Source: Bradyrhizobium sp. RP6
GTDB lineage: Bacteria; Pseudomonadota; Alphaproteobacteria; Rhizobiales; Xanthobacteraceae
Assembly: GCF_003837805.1 (NCBI RefSeq)
Contig: NZ_RQIT01000009.1
Coordinates: 186,001 to 250,000, forward strand
DNA: 64,000 nt
Direction: 5' to 3'
Made by a program: the position numbers and the translations under genes. Position 1 is the stretch's first letter. Each line of letters opens with the position of its first letter. The notes below the pieces were generated by a model that was given only the letters and a program-made list of their open reading frames with translations, ran no database searches and had not been told where the DNA came from. Shown here one piece after another: positions 35,368 through 44,579 of this stretch.

Positions 35368-36165
35368 TCAGTGCGTCTCCAGCCGCAGCCCGTCATAGGC
35401 CGGCACCACGCCTGCCGGCAGCGACTGACGGATGACCTCGTAGTCGACGTCGGCGGTCATATTGGTGATGACCGCGCGCTTCGGCTTGAACCGCTCGATC
35501 CAGGACAGGGCGTCGTTGATGCTGAAATGGCTGACATGGCTGGTGTAGCGCAGGCCGTCGACGATCCAGAGGTCCAGATTTTCCAGTGCGCCCCAGCTCT
35601 CGCGCGGGATGTCGTTGAGGTCGGGCGTGTAGGCGGCATCCCCGATCCGATAGCCGAGCGCGGGAATGTTGCCGTGCTGCACCAGGAAGGCTGTCATCGT
35701 CACGGCGCCGCCCTTCCCCAGAACGGTTTGGCTTTCGCCCGCCTCGATCGAATGCCGAGTCAGGATCGGCGGGTAGTCGCTGCCCTCGGGCGAGATGAAG
35801 CAATAGGAGAACCGCGACAGGATGTCCTTGGCGGTCGACTGATTGAAGTAGGTCGGGATACGACGACGCATGTGCATGACGACCGAGCGTAGATCGTCCA
35901 TGCCGTGGGTCTGGTCGGCGTGCTCGTGCGTCAGGAACACTGCGTCGATGTGGTCGACATTGGTCGAGAGCAGCTGCTCGCGTAGATCCGGCGAGGTGTC
36001 GATCACAATGCGTGTCGTGCCGTGCTCGGACGTCCGTTCGACCAGCAGCGAGCAGCGGCGACGGCGGTTCTTGGGATTGTTGGGATCGCAGGCGCCCCAG
36101 CCGAGCGCCGGGCGCGGCACGCCGGCGGAGGAGCCGCAACCCAGGATCGTCAGCGTCAGCGTCAT
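35368..36165 (-). CDS. MBL-fold metallo-hydrolase (PhnP-like phosphodiesterase family)
   Basis: This 265-residue protein has the metallo-beta-lactamase signature LTHEHADQTHG (HxHxDH), preceded by VIDTSPDLREQLL, and a second metal site with HFSINDAL near the C-terminus. The N-terminal LGCGSSAGVPRPALGWGACD with NNPKNRRRRCSLLVE is characteristic of the PhnP/phosphoribosyl-cyclic-phosphodiesterase-like group. It acts in the cytosol. It is 12 bp downstream of tatD and closes the tmk-holB-metG-tatD block, an order seen in other alphaproteobacteria. The physiological substrate is not known. Confidence 0.87.
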   Translation of the reverse strand: MTLTLTILGCGSSAGVPRPALGWGACDPNNPKNRRRRCSLLVERTSEHGTTRIVIDTSPDLREQLLSTNVDHIDAVFLTHEHADQTHGMDDLRSVVMHMRRRIPTYFNQSTAKDILSRFSYCFISPEGSDYPPILTRHSIEAGESQTVLGKGGAVTMTAFLVQHGNIPALGYRIGDAAYTPDLNDIPRESWGALENLDLWIVDGLRYTSHVSHFSINDALSWIERFKPKRAVITNMTADVDYEVIRQSLPAGVVPAYDGLRLETH

Positions 36166-36177
36166 GCGGCTCCAGTC

Positions 36178-36954
36178 CTAAGCTTTCACCTTGGAGAACA
36201 GGCGGAAGAAGTTTTCGGTGGTCTGGCGTGAGATTTCGTCAAGCGACACGCCGCGCGTCTGAGCGAGCACTTTTGCGACCTCGACCACATAGGCGGGCTC
36301 GTTGCGTTTGCCCCGGAATTTGCCCGGCGCAAGATAGGGCGAGTCCGTTTCAACCAGGATACGGTCGGAGGGCAATTCGGCGGCGAGTTCGCGCAAGGCT
36401 TCCGATTTCTTGAAGGTCAGGATTCCCGTGAAGCCGATATGGAGCCCGAGCGACACTGCCTTCAGGGCCAGCTCGCGCCCGCCCGTGTAACAATGCAGCA
36501 CGGCGCGAAACGATCCCTTTGCCGCCTCGTCTTCCAGAATGCGTGCGCAGTCCTCGTCGGCTTCCCGGGTGTGGATCACCAGCGGCAGGCCGGTGGCGCG
36601 GGCGGCGGCGATGTGGGCGCGAAAGCCCCTCGCCTGCGCCTCCGGCGAGCCATTGTCGTAGAAATAGTCGAGCCCGGCCTCGCCGAGCGCGACGACCTTG
36701 GGGTGCTGCGTCAGGACAACGAGCTCGTCCGGCGCGATGCCGTCCTCCTCGTCCGCGTTGTGCGGATGAGTGCCGACCGAGCAATAGACGTCGTCGTAAC
36801 GTTCGGCGATGGCCAGAAGCTGATTCAGCTTTCGCACCCGTGTAGAGATAGTGATCATGCGGCCAATACCGGCCGCTCGCGCCCGCGATACGATCCCGTC
36901 GAGATCATCCGCAAAGTCCGGAAAATCCAGATGGCAGTGGCTGTCGACCAGCAT
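36178..36954 (-). CDS. tatD: TatD-family metal-dependent hydrolase (deoxyribonuclease)
   Basis: This 258-residue TIM-barrel hydrolase has the metal ligands in VDSHCHLDFPDF (HxH), GTHPHNADEED, GEAGLDYFYDN, VIHTREADED, VLHCYTGG and ETDSPYLAP. TatD proteins are Mg-dependent 3'-5' exonucleases linked to DNA repair and turnover. The gene lies between metG and the MBL hydrolase with 12 bp gaps on each side, so the three are surely co-transcribed. Confidence 0.93.
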   Translation of the reverse strand: MLVDSHCHLDFPDFADDLDGIVSRARAAGIGRMITISTRVRKLNQLLAIAERYDDVYCSVGTHPHNADEEDGIAPDELVVLTQHPKVVALGEAGLDYFYDNGSPEAQARGFRAHIAAARATGLPLVIHTREADEDCARILEDEAAKGSFRAVLHCYTGGRELALKAVSLGLHIGFTGILTFKKSEALRELAAELPSDRILVETDSPYLAPGKFRGKRNEPAYVVEVAKVLAQTRGVSLDEISRQTTENFFRLFSKVKA

Positions 36955-36966
36955 CGCTCGGCGTCC

Positions 36967-38958
36967 CTAGGCCGCAGGCTCGATGTAGCGCGGGAACGCC
37001 GGCGTCGGCGCCGGCAACGTCGAGCCGGGCGCGATGCGCCTGGCGGCGCCGAGCATGGCGAAGTTGCGCTCGGTATCGGGGATGCCGAGGCTGTCGAGCA
37101 ACTTCCCTGAAGCCGTCGGCATCGCGGGCTGAGCCAGGATCGCGATCTGGCGCACGACATCGGCGGTGACGTAGAGCACCGTTCTCTGCCTGGCAGGATC
37201 GGTCTTGGCGAGCGCCCATGGCGCCTCCCCGGCGAAATAGCGGTTGGCTTCCGCGACCACGGCCCAGACCGTGTTGAGCCATTGATGGATCTGCTGCGCC
37301 GCCATGGACTCGCGTGACGCAGCGACCATGCCATCGGCCATCGCCAAAATCGCCTTGTCGTTGTCGCTGAACTCGCCGGGCTCGGGCAGCACGCCGCCGA
37401 ACTGCTTGGCGATCATCGACAGCGAACGTTGCGCGAGGTTGCCGAGATCGTTGGCGAGATCGGCGTTGATACGCGCCACGATGGCCTCGTGATTGTAATT
37501 GCCGTCCTGCCCGAACGGCACTTCGCGCAGGAAGAAATAGCGCATCTGGTCGACGCCGTACTGGTCGGCGAGATTGAAGGGATCGACGACGTTGCCGACC
37601 GATTTCGACATCTTCTCGCCCCTGTTGAACAGGAATCCGTGGGCATAGACCCGCTTCGGCAGCGAGATGCCCGCTGACAGAAGGAAGGCCGGCCAATACA
37701 CGGCATGGAAACGGATGATGTCCTTGCCGATGATGTGCACGTCGGCCGGCCAGTAGCGCCAGTTCCTGTCGCTCTCATCGGGAAAGCCGACGCCGGTGAT
37801 GTAGTTGGTCAGCGCATCGACCCAGACATACATCACGTGCTCTTCGTCGCCAGGCACCTTCACGCCCCAATCGAAAGTGGTACGCGAGATCGAGAGATCG
37901 CGCAGGCCGCCCTTGACGAAGCTCACCACTTCGTTCTTGCGGGAGTCCGGTCCGATGAAATCAGGGTGATCCGCGTAGAGCTTGAGCAGCTTGTCCTGAT
38001 ACGCCGACAGGCGGAAGAAATAGCTCTTCTCCTCGACCCATTCGACCGGCGTACCCTGTGGCCCCAAGCGCACGCCGTCGTCGTTCAGGCGCGTCTCGTC
38101 CTCGGCGTAATAGGCCTCGTCGCGGACCGAGTACCAGCCCGAATAGCTGTCAGCATAGATGTCGCCGTTCGCTTCCATGCGCCGCCAGATCTCCTGGCTG
38201 GAGCGGTGATGCTGCTCCTCGGTGGTGCGGATGAAGCGGTCGAACGACACGTTCAGACGCTCGTCCATCTCCTTGAAGCGGCCGGCATTGCGGGTCGCGA
38301 GCGCGGCGGCGGACATGCCTTCCCCGGCCGCGGTCTGAACCATTTTCTGACCGTGCTCGTCGGTGCCGGTCAGGAAGAACACGTCCTTGCCGTCGAGCCG
38401 CGCAAAGCGCGCCAGCGCGTCGGTCGCGATTGCCTCATAGGCGTGACCGATATGCGGGCTGCCATTGGGATAGGCGATCGCGGTCGTGATGTAGAAGACG
38501 TTGTCGCGCGCCGAGGCGGTAACGGGCGCGGCAGCCTTTGATGCAGCGACCGGCTTCGGCGCACGCGAGGTCTTGGGTTTCGACACCTTGGGTTTTGATA
38601 CCTTGGGCGTCACGGCCTTCGGCGACATGACGACAGGAGCCGGCGCGGCGGTCACGGCAGACGCAACCGCCTTCTTCGCGACCTTCTTCGCCGGAGTTTT
38701 GGCCGGCTTTTTTGCAGTTGCATTCGTCGAAGCCTTCCCGGCGACGACCCGCCCTTTCGCGGCCTTCTTTCCGGCCTTCTTTGTCGTCCTCGCAGCGCTC
38801 TTCGTCACGCCCTTCTTGGCCGCAGCCTTCTTGGTCCTCTTGACGGCTTTGGTCGCGCGCGCCTTCACGGCCTTCCCGGCGGCTTTCTTCACGGGCTTCT
38901 TGGCAGCCTTCTTGCTGCGCTTGCCTTTGACGGTCTTCTTAGCTCGCGTTGCCACCAC
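36967..38958 (-). CDS. metG: Methionyl-tRNA synthetase with long Lys/Ala-rich N-terminal tail
   Basis: This 663-residue protein charges tRNA-Met. The Rossmann core begins near residue 152 (DNVFYITTAIAYPNG); HIGH is at 169-172 and KMSKS occurs in GEKMSKSVGN. The core has the usual length of about 510 residues and lacks the C-terminal tRNA-binding domain. Unusually, the first 150 residues are a basic tail of Lys, Ala, Pro and Thr in AKK/PKxSK repeats like histone H1. It is in frame with no stop, and the only internal ATG before the core (residue 111) still lies in the tail. The tail may bind tRNA or ribosomes; that is inference. Confidence 0.93.
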   Translation of the reverse strand: MVATRAKKTVKGKRSKKAAKKPVKKAAGKAVKARATKAVKRTKKAAAKKGVTKSAARTTKKAGKKAAKGRVVAGKASTNATAKKPAKTPAKKVAKKAVASAVTAAPAPVVMSPKAVTPKVSKPKVSKPKTSRAPKPVAASKAAAPVTASARDNVFYITTAIAYPNGSPHIGHAYEAIATDALARFARLDGKDVFFLTGTDEHGQKMVQTAAGEGMSAAALATRNAGRFKEMDERLNVSFDRFIRTTEEQHHRSSQEIWRRMEANGDIYADSYSGWYSVRDEAYYAEDETRLNDDGVRLGPQGTPVEWVEEKSYFFRLSAYQDKLLKLYADHPDFIGPDSRKNEVVSFVKGGLRDLSISRTTFDWGVKVPGDEEHVMYVWVDALTNYITGVGFPDESDRNWRYWPADVHIIGKDIIRFHAVYWPAFLLSAGISLPKRVYAHGFLFNRGEKMSKSVGNVVDPFNLADQYGVDQMRYFFLREVPFGQDGNYNHEAIVARINADLANDLGNLAQRSLSMIAKQFGGVLPEPGEFSDNDKAILAMADGMVAASRESMAAQQIHQWLNTVWAVVAEANRYFAGEAPWALAKTDPARQRTVLYVTADVVRQIAILAQPAMPTASGKLLDSLGIPDTERNFAMLGAARRIAPGSTLPAPTPAFPRYIEPAA

Positions 38959-39020
38959 GAATTCCTTTTACCGGCTTGTCCGAAATTTGGAAACGAACCT
39001 GCGTTAGGTTGTTGTTTTGC

Positions 39021-39065
39021 GCATGATCTTTTCGGAAAACCGCTCCGCACTTTTCCGGATCATGC
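39021..39065. repeat. REP-like palindromic element
   Basis: Arms GCATGATC (39021-39028) and GATCATGC (39058-39065) enclose a second pair CGGAAAA/TTTTCCG. I recognise this GCATGATC-TTTTCGGAAAA pattern as an intergenic repeat common in Bradyrhizobium and relatives. Here it lies between holB and metG and may end or attenuate transcription. Confidence 0.65.
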
Positions 39066-39066
39066 T

Positions 39067-40113
39067 CTAGCGCGTTGCGTCCGACAGCCAGCCGAACACC
39101 GAGAAGACCAAGGGCTTGCGCTCCAGATTGTAGGTTTCGGTGTCGCGCGCGGCGCGGACGATCTTTTCCCATACCTCGCTTAGGCGCGCAAGGCGCGGCA
39201 GGTTCTGGTTGGCATTGGCCTCATCCGCATGCAGGCGCTCCGCGATCCAGCGGTCAATGCCGTCGATGAAGGCGGCAAGCGCGACACGGTCGCTGGTGCC
39301 GAGCGAATCGCCGAGCGTGTGCAATTCGCGCGGATCGACCTGCGGCAGGCGCGCAAGCAGCGCCGCCGTGCGCTGCTGAAGTTTCAGGGCGTCGCCGCCG
39401 AGCAACGTCAGCGCCCGTGCGACGCTTCCCTCGGAGGCCTCGGCCGCTTCGCGCAACGCGGGATCGTTCGGCTCGAGCCCGGCCGCCGAAGCTGCGGCCG
39501 CGATCACGTCATCCGTGGCGAGCGGCCGCAGGCGCAGCTTGCGGCAGCGTGACTGGATCGTGGCGAGCACGCGCGCGGGCGCGTGGCTCACCAGAAGGAA
39601 TAGCGACTGCTGGGGTGGCTCCTCGAGGATCTTCAGAAGCGCATTGGCCGCGTTTGGATTGAGCTCGTCGACGGTGTCGACGACGCAGACGCGCCATCCT
39701 TCGGCGGCCGCGGTCGAGCCAAAGAACGCGATCGTCTCGCGCGTCTCGTCTACGGTGATCACGGTGCGCATCACGCCGCGATCATTGGCGGTTCGCTCCA
39801 GCGCCAGCAGGCCGCCGTGCGAGCCGGCTGCCACCTGCCGCGCGACGGCGTCGTCAGGATCGATCGCAAGATCTTCGGCGCGCTGCACGGCGGGTGCCAG
39901 CGGCTGAGAATGAGCGAGCACGAAGCGCGCCATGCGGTAGGCCAGCGTCGCCTTGCCGATTCCTTGCGGCCCGCCGATCAGCCAGGCATGAGGAATGCGC
40001 CCGCTGCGATAGGCCGCCAGCAGCGCGGCCTCGGCCTCTCGATGGCCGAACAGCCGCGACGTCTCACGCGGATGGGGAACGGCGGTTTCACGCTCGGCCT
40101 GACGTGGGCTCAT
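39067..40113 (-). CDS. holB: DNA polymerase III delta' subunit
   Basis: This 348-residue clamp-loader subunit has the AAA+ P-loop-like GGPQGIGKATLAYRMA (from about 47), Walker B-like VCVVDTVDELNPNAANALLK with the sensor residues in LVSHAPARVLATIQSRCRKL. It works with gamma/tau and delta to load the beta clamp. It overlaps tmk by 4 bp, which is the usual pairing. The N-terminus holds HPRETSRLFGH, standard for alphaproteobacterial delta'. Confidence 0.93.
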   Translation of the reverse strand: MSPRQAERETAVPHPRETSRLFGHREAEAALLAAYRSGRIPHAWLIGGPQGIGKATLAYRMARFVLAHSQPLAPAVQRAEDLAIDPDDAVARQVAAGSHGGLLALERTANDRGVMRTVITVDETRETIAFFGSTAAAEGWRVCVVDTVDELNPNAANALLKILEEPPQQSLFLLVSHAPARVLATIQSRCRKLRLRPLATDDVIAAAASAAGLEPNDPALREAAEASEGSVARALTLLGGDALKLQQRTAALLARLPQVDPRELHTLGDSLGTSDRVALAAFIDGIDRWIAERLHADEANANQNLPRLARLSEVWEKIVRAARDTETYNLERKPLVFSVFGWLSDATR

Positions 40114-40796
40114 GCGGAAATCACCGAAGCCGGTGTGGGAAGAAGACGATCGCGCAGCTCCGTCCAGACTCGGGCCGCGACCGTGTCAGGATCGGAATTG
40201 GCATCGATCAGCACACAGCGCGCGGGCTCCTCCGCGGCGATCTTGCGATAGGCTTCGCGGAGGCCCTCGTGGAAGCTGAGCTTCTCGGACTCGAACCTGT
40301 CAGGCGTACTGCTGCCGCGGCGCGCGGCGGCGCGTTGCAGGCCTATCTCGACGGGTAAATCGAGGATGATGGTGAGATCCGGCTTGAGATCGCCGATCGT
40401 GACCCTCTGCATCGCATTGATCAGTCCCTCGGGAACGCGGCCGAGGCTGCCCTGATAGGCCCGCGTCGAGTCGGCGAAGCGGTCGCACAGCACCCAGGTG
40501 CCCTGGTTGAGCGCAGGCAGGATCACGGTGCGGACATGGTCATCGCGCGCGGCGGCAAAAAGCAGCGTCTCCGCCTCGGGGCCGAGCAGCTTGCCCATGC
40601 CTGACAGCACAAGGTGACGCATGATCTCGGCGCCCGGCGAGCCGCCCGGCTCCCGCGTCACCCGGATGCGCAGCTTCGCCGCCTTGAGGCGGTCGGCGAG
40701 CTTCTTGATCTGGGTCGACTTGCCCGCGCCCTCGCCCCCTTCAAAGGTGATGAAGCGTCCGCGTCCGGACGGCCGCTGTGCCGCGCTCTCACTCAT
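40110..40796 (-). CDS. tmk: Thymidylate kinase
   Basis: This 228-residue enzyme phosphorylates dTMP to dTDP. The P-loop is GGEGAGKST (20-28), the dTMP-binding TREPGGSPGAE motif follows, then the DRFADSTRAYQG stretch with the catalytic DR(F/Y) signature and the lid ARRGSSTPDRFE. It sits between the D-Ala-D-Ala carboxypeptidase gene (2 bp away) and holB (4 bp overlap). Confidence 0.95.
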   Translation of the reverse strand: MSESAAQRPSGRGRFITFEGGEGAGKSTQIKKLADRLKAAKLRIRVTREPGGSPGAEIMRHLVLSGMGKLLGPEAETLLFAAARDDHVRTVILPALNQGTWVLCDRFADSTRAYQGSLGRVPEGLINAMQRVTIGDLKPDLTIILDLPVEIGLQRAAARRGSSTPDRFESEKLSFHEGLREAYRKIAAEEPARCVLIDANSDPDTVAARVWTELRDRLLPTPASVISA

Positions 40797-40798
40797 GA

Positions 40799-42061
40799 TC
40801 AGAGCTTCTCGGCGCCTGCGCGGAACATGCCGATCACGAGCTCGCTGGCGCCGTCGATCGCGCGGCGCATGGTCGAGCCGGTGCTGATCGCTTCGGCCGC
40901 ATAGACCGGCGTCTCGACCGCGATGTTGCCGCTGCGCCAGACTCTGACCACGCCGACCCGCTGGCCGGCCTCGATCGGCGCGCGCACCGGGCCGCTATAG
41001 ACGAGCCGCGCAATCAGCTTGTCGCTGCCGTTCTTGTGCACCATCACCTTCACTGGCGTCTTCGCGACGAGCTTGACCGAGCGGCTCTCGCCGCCGAACA
41101 CCTTGGCGTAACCGACGGGCTGCTCGGCCGCGAACAGGATGCGGGTCTCGAAATTGCGGAAGCCCCATTCCAGCATCTTCTTGGCTTCCGTGGCGCGATC
41201 CTCGGGGTCTTCGAGTCCATTGACGACGACGATCAGCCGCGTGCCGTTCTGCACGGCCGAGCCCACCATGCCGTAGCCGCCTTCCTTGGTGTAGCCGGTC
41301 TTGAGACCGTCAGCGCCTTCCATCGAATTGAGCAGCGGATTGCGGTTGAACTGGCGGATCTTGTTCCAGGTGAACTCCTTCTCGCCGAACAGTTTGTAGA
41401 AGTCGGGAAAGTCGAGAATGATATGCCGGGCGAGCGTGCCGAGCTCGCGGACCGTCATCTTGTTGCCGGGGTCGGGTAAGCCGTTGGAATTGGCGAAGGT
41501 CGATTTGGTGAGACCGAGTTCGCGTGCGCGCTTGGTCATGAAATCGGCCGCAAAGATCCGCTCATTGCCCGCCATGGCTTCGGCAAGCGCGATGCAGGCG
41601 TCGTTGCCGCTCTGGATGATCGCGCCGTGGAGAAGATCGTCGACCGAGACCTTGCTGTTGATGGCCGCGAACATGGTCGAGCCGCCTGAGGGCGCGCCGC
41701 CCCGGCGCCAGGCATTCTCGCTGATCCGGTACTCGTCCGTCAGCTTGATGTCTCCCTTCTTGATCGCATTGAAGACGACCTCCGCGGTCATCAGCTTCAT
41801 CATGCTCGAGGGCGCGCGCAGCTCGTCGGCGTTCTTCTCGAACAGCACGCTGCCGCTGGAGGCTTCGATCAGGATCGCAGTCGGGGCATCGCCATCGAAG
41901 CCGGCCTCTTCTGCTTTCTTGGCGCCCTGGACGCTCTGGTTGGCGGCATAGAGCGTCCCGCCCCAGCCGATCCCCGCCACCAGAACCGCAGCAATCAGCC
42001 CGCGCGCCAGCGTTCCGGCGGTGAGCCGGTTGCAACGAAGCGAAGGAAGACGAAATGCCAT
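40799..42061 (-). CDS. dacC: D-alanyl-D-alanine carboxypeptidase (penicillin-binding protein 5/6 family)
   Basis: This 420-residue exported enzyme trims the terminal D-alanine of peptidoglycan. I chose ATG 42061, giving an N-terminal hydrophobic export helix (LIAAVLVAGIGWGG). The penicillin-binding motifs are SMMK (nucleophile S86, K89), SGN (151-153) and KTG in DGLKTGYTKEGG. The C-terminal PBP5-C-like region (SRSVKLVAKTPVKVMVH) precedes the tail. It is the first gene of the dac-tmk-holB group. The symbol could equally be dacA or dacF. Confidence 0.9.
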   Translation of the reverse strand: MAFRLPSLRCNRLTAGTLARGLIAAVLVAGIGWGGTLYAANQSVQGAKKAEEAGFDGDAPTAILIEASSGSVLFEKNADELRAPSSMMKLMTAEVVFNAIKKGDIKLTDEYRISENAWRRGGAPSGGSTMFAAINSKVSVDDLLHGAIIQSGNDACIALAEAMAGNERIFAADFMTKRARELGLTKSTFANSNGLPDPGNKMTVRELGTLARHIILDFPDFYKLFGEKEFTWNKIRQFNRNPLLNSMEGADGLKTGYTKEGGYGMVGSAVQNGTRLIVVVNGLEDPEDRATEAKKMLEWGFRNFETRILFAAEQPVGYAKVFGGESRSVKLVAKTPVKVMVHKNGSDKLIARLVYSGPVRAPIEAGQRVGVVRVWRSGNIAVETPVYAAEAISTGSTMRRAIDGASELVIGMFRAGAEKL

Positions 42062-42214
42062 GGCGAAGCCCTGAGACAGGCGTTCTAACAGTTGGAACAG
42101 ATGCGAACAACACGCGGTTGGACGCTTGCCCTGAGATTGCACGATTCTCCTCGCGCCCCTATCGTGGCATCTCATATTTCCCGACCAAACCCCTGAAACA
42201 AGGCGGAAAAGCGA

Positions 42215-43171
42215 ATGTCCTCAAGCCGCACGATCAAGGCCAACGGGGTCGAGCTGTTCGTCCGCGAAGCCGGCCAGGGTCCGCTGGTGGTTCTATGCCA
42301 TGGGTGGCCGGAACTGTCCTACTCCTGGCGCCACCAGATCCCCGCGCTTGCCGAAGCCGGGTTTCGCGTCGTCGCGGCCGATATGCGCGGCTACGGCAGA
42401 AGCGCAGCGCCCCCTGATGTTGCGGCCTACTCGATCTTCGATACGGTCGGTGACGTGGTCGGCCTCGTCCAGGCGCTCGGCGAGACCAAGGCGATGGTGG
42501 TCGGCCACGATTGGGGCGCGCCCGTCGCCTGGCACGCGGCGCTGTTCCGGCCCGACATCTTCACGGCCGTCGCGGGCCTGAGCGTGCCGCCGCCGTTCCG
42601 CGGCCGCGGCAAGCCGCTCGAGCTGTTGCGTCAGGGCGGTATCACCAATTTCTACTGGCAGTATTTCCAGACGCCCGGCGTCGCCGAGGCTGAACTCGAG
42701 CGAGACGTTGGCCGCACCATGCGCATCGTGCTCGGCGGACGCGGCCTCGCCGATCCCACCGCGGCCATGTTCGTGCAGGAGGGCAAGGGCTTTCTCGGCC
42801 ATGCGGGCGCCGAGGAGGCGCTGCCCGCCTGGCTCAGCGAGGCCGATCTGGCCTATTTCACCGAAGCCTTCCGCAAGTCCGGCTTCCGCGGCGGACTGAA
42901 CTGGTACCGCAACATCGACCGCAACTGGGAGCTGACCGCGCCCTGGCAGGACGCCCAGATCCACCAGCCTTCCCTCTTCATCGCAGGCTCAAAAGACGCT
43001 GTGATCACCGGCCTGATCGGCGCCAAGCGCGTCAACGAGCTCGAGCGAGTGCTGCCCAATCTCAAGGGCAAGCTGATCCTCGAGGGCGCCGGCCATTGGG
43101 TGCAGCAGGAGCGGCCCGACGAGGTGAACGCGGCGCTGGTGAAATTCCTGACGGCGAGCGCGGCTCAGTAG
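42215..43171 (+). CDS. Alpha/beta hydrolase, epoxide-hydrolase-like
   Basis: This 318-residue hydrolase has the oxyanion motif HGWP (29-32), nucleophile D99 in VVGHDWGAP and catalytic H294 in GAGHWVQQE. The Asp nucleophile and HGWPELSYSWRHQIPAL pattern place it with soluble epoxide hydrolases or haloalkane dehalogenase relatives; the DMRGYGRSAAP segment is typical. It is cytosolic. An SD-like GGCGGA precedes the ATG. It converges on rlpA with a 7 bp overlap of stops. The substrate is not evident. Confidence 0.88.
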   Translation: MSSSRTIKANGVELFVREAGQGPLVVLCHGWPELSYSWRHQIPALAEAGFRVVAADMRGYGRSAAPPDVAAYSIFDTVGDVVGLVQALGETKAMVVGHDWGAPVAWHAALFRPDIFTAVAGLSVPPPFRGRGKPLELLRQGGITNFYWQYFQTPGVAEAELERDVGRTMRIVLGGRGLADPTAAMFVQEGKGFLGHAGAEEALPAWLSEADLAYFTEAFRKSGFRGGLNWYRNIDRNWELTAPWQDAQIHQPSLFIAGSKDAVITGLIGAKRVNELERVLPNLKGKLILEGAGHWVQQERPDEVNAALVKFLTASAAQ

Positions 43172-44088
43172 AGCCCGCGTCCGCTCAGGATGTTGCGAGC
43201 CTCGGCGGCGCCGTCCGATGAGGGCGCGCTCTCGGCGAGGTAGCGGCGGTCCTCATCATAGGACACGGCGCGGGCGTTCTGGAGCGCCCGGCCCCGGCTG
43301 CGGCTCGAGGCCGACATTTCCGAGGTCGCATTGAGCGATGCCATGTCGGCGGAGGTATTGCCGAGACTATAGGGGCGTCCTTCCGGCATCGGGATCTCAC
43401 CGCGAACGGCGCCGCGGCCCGAGGACGGCAGCTCCGGCACAAACGGCTTTGCCGAGGCGACACGAACCATCGAGGGCGACGGCGCCGGAACGCCGGTGCG
43501 CAAGGTGGCCATCAGCTGGCGGTCGTCGGAGCCCTCAAGCGGCGCCCGGCCGACATATTCGACGCGGACCTTGGCGACACCATTGCCTTTGAATTCAAGG
43601 AGTTCGGCGGCCTTGTTCGAGACGTCGATGAGGCGGTTGCCGTGATAGGGCCCACGATCGTTGACACGGACGATCAGCGACTTGCCGTTCGAGACGTTGG
43701 TGACCCGCGCGTAGGACGGCATCGGCAGGGTCGGATGCGCCGCGGTGAGCGAGGTCATGTCGAACACTTCGCCATTGGCGGTCAGGCGGCCGTGGAAATC
43801 ATCACCGTACCAGGACGCCATGCCCTCGGCGCGGTAATTGACGTCCTCCTCCGGCACGTAGGTCTTGCCCGCCACGACATAGGGCTTGCCGACGCGGTAG
43901 GTGCCGCCGCCCTTCGGGACCGGTTCGCCCCACGCCACCACCCGGGGGCTCGAGGACACGCCGTATTTCGGATCGACGCGGCTGGCGAACTTGTTGGAGG
44001 AGGCGCAATTGGCGAGCACAACGCAGGTCGCGACCGCCGCAACACCGCGCGCGGCCCGCAAAACCGAATCTGACCGTCGGATCCCCAT
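43165..44088 (-). CDS. rlpA: RlpA-family septal ring lytic transglycosylase-like lipoprotein
   Basis: This 307-residue lipoprotein has an N-terminal signal with lipobox VVLANC. The double-psi beta-barrel RlpA domain is clear: GMASWYGDDFHGRLTANGE, DMTSLTAAHPTLPMPSYARV, VRVNDRGPYHGNRLIDVS, with the acidic catalytic residue in the VNDRGP motif. RlpA cleaves denuded glycan strands at the septum. The C-terminus is low-complexity Ser/Arg/Pro and lacks a recognisable SPOR domain. ATG 44088 is preferred over the upstream TTG. Confidence 0.9.
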   Translation of the reverse strand: MGIRRSDSVLRAARGVAAVATCVVLANCASSNKFASRVDPKYGVSSSPRVVAWGEPVPKGGGTYRVGKPYVVAGKTYVPEEDVNYRAEGMASWYGDDFHGRLTANGEVFDMTSLTAAHPTLPMPSYARVTNVSNGKSLIVRVNDRGPYHGNRLIDVSNKAAELLEFKGNGVAKVRVEYVGRAPLEGSDDRQLMATLRTGVPAPSPSMVRVASAKPFVPELPSSGRGAVRGEIPMPEGRPYSLGNTSADMASLNATSEMSASSRSRGRALQNARAVSYDEDRRYLAESAPSSDGAAEARNILSGRGLY

Positions 44089-44446
44089 GCGCCCCAAATA
44101 CCACTTTGCCGGAGGCGTACCCTACCCGCTTTGGCTACGGGGAGCGCTGTCCGGTCGTTCTGATTCCGAGACGGCCCACCACCGCGTCGGAAGTGGTAAG
44201 GATAACGCAACCCGAACACGGCGGAAATGGGGAGCCCGCAGCGATCACGCCGGCATGGTAAACGAGAGGTTCGCTTCCTCCCGTTGATCTACGGAGCCTG
44301 GGCGCCCTGCTCTGTGCCACGGCAGGACAAGCTGTTGCGCCAAATCCTCACTCCACGCCCATTGTCGCGGCGCTCACCGAAATTCTTTTGACTGTGCAAG
44401 GCCGCGCGCGTTTTCTCGGTTCGCAGGGGCGGATTGGAATTTAACG
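44089..44446. other. Intergenic region upstream of rlpA and tiny membrane-protein genes
   Basis: This 358 bp should carry the rlpA promoter in its left part. I see no further gene, RNA or repeat. Confidence 0.4.
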
Positions 44447-44536
44447 ATGATCGAGACGGTTTCGGCACTGATGGGTCTGGTAAGCGCGGGGATCTTCCTG
44501 GCCCATGCCTTCGAAGGTTACCGCACGAGGGCCTAA
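44447..44536 (+). CDS. Tiny membrane peptide (29 aa)
   Basis: A 29-codon frame encoding METV-type peptide: M-I-E-T-V-S-A-L-M-G, then one hydrophobic helix (LVSAGIFLAHAF) and a basic tail EGYRTRA. The pattern is what I recall of short single-helix proteins in Bradyrhizobium. The ribosome-binding site is weak. It is the first of four tiny frames in this 700 bp stretch, followed by the first duplicated unit. Confidence 0.5.
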   Translation: MIETVSALMGLVSAGIFLAHAFEGYRTRA

Positions 44537-44579
44537 AGGCACTCGCGCGGGCGGCAAGCATCACCTCTTTCAAGGCATC

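Noticed and set aside
38501..39007. Forward Phe/Ala-rich frame opposite the metG tail
   Set aside because: It is the complement of Lys/Ala-rich repeats and has no independent support.
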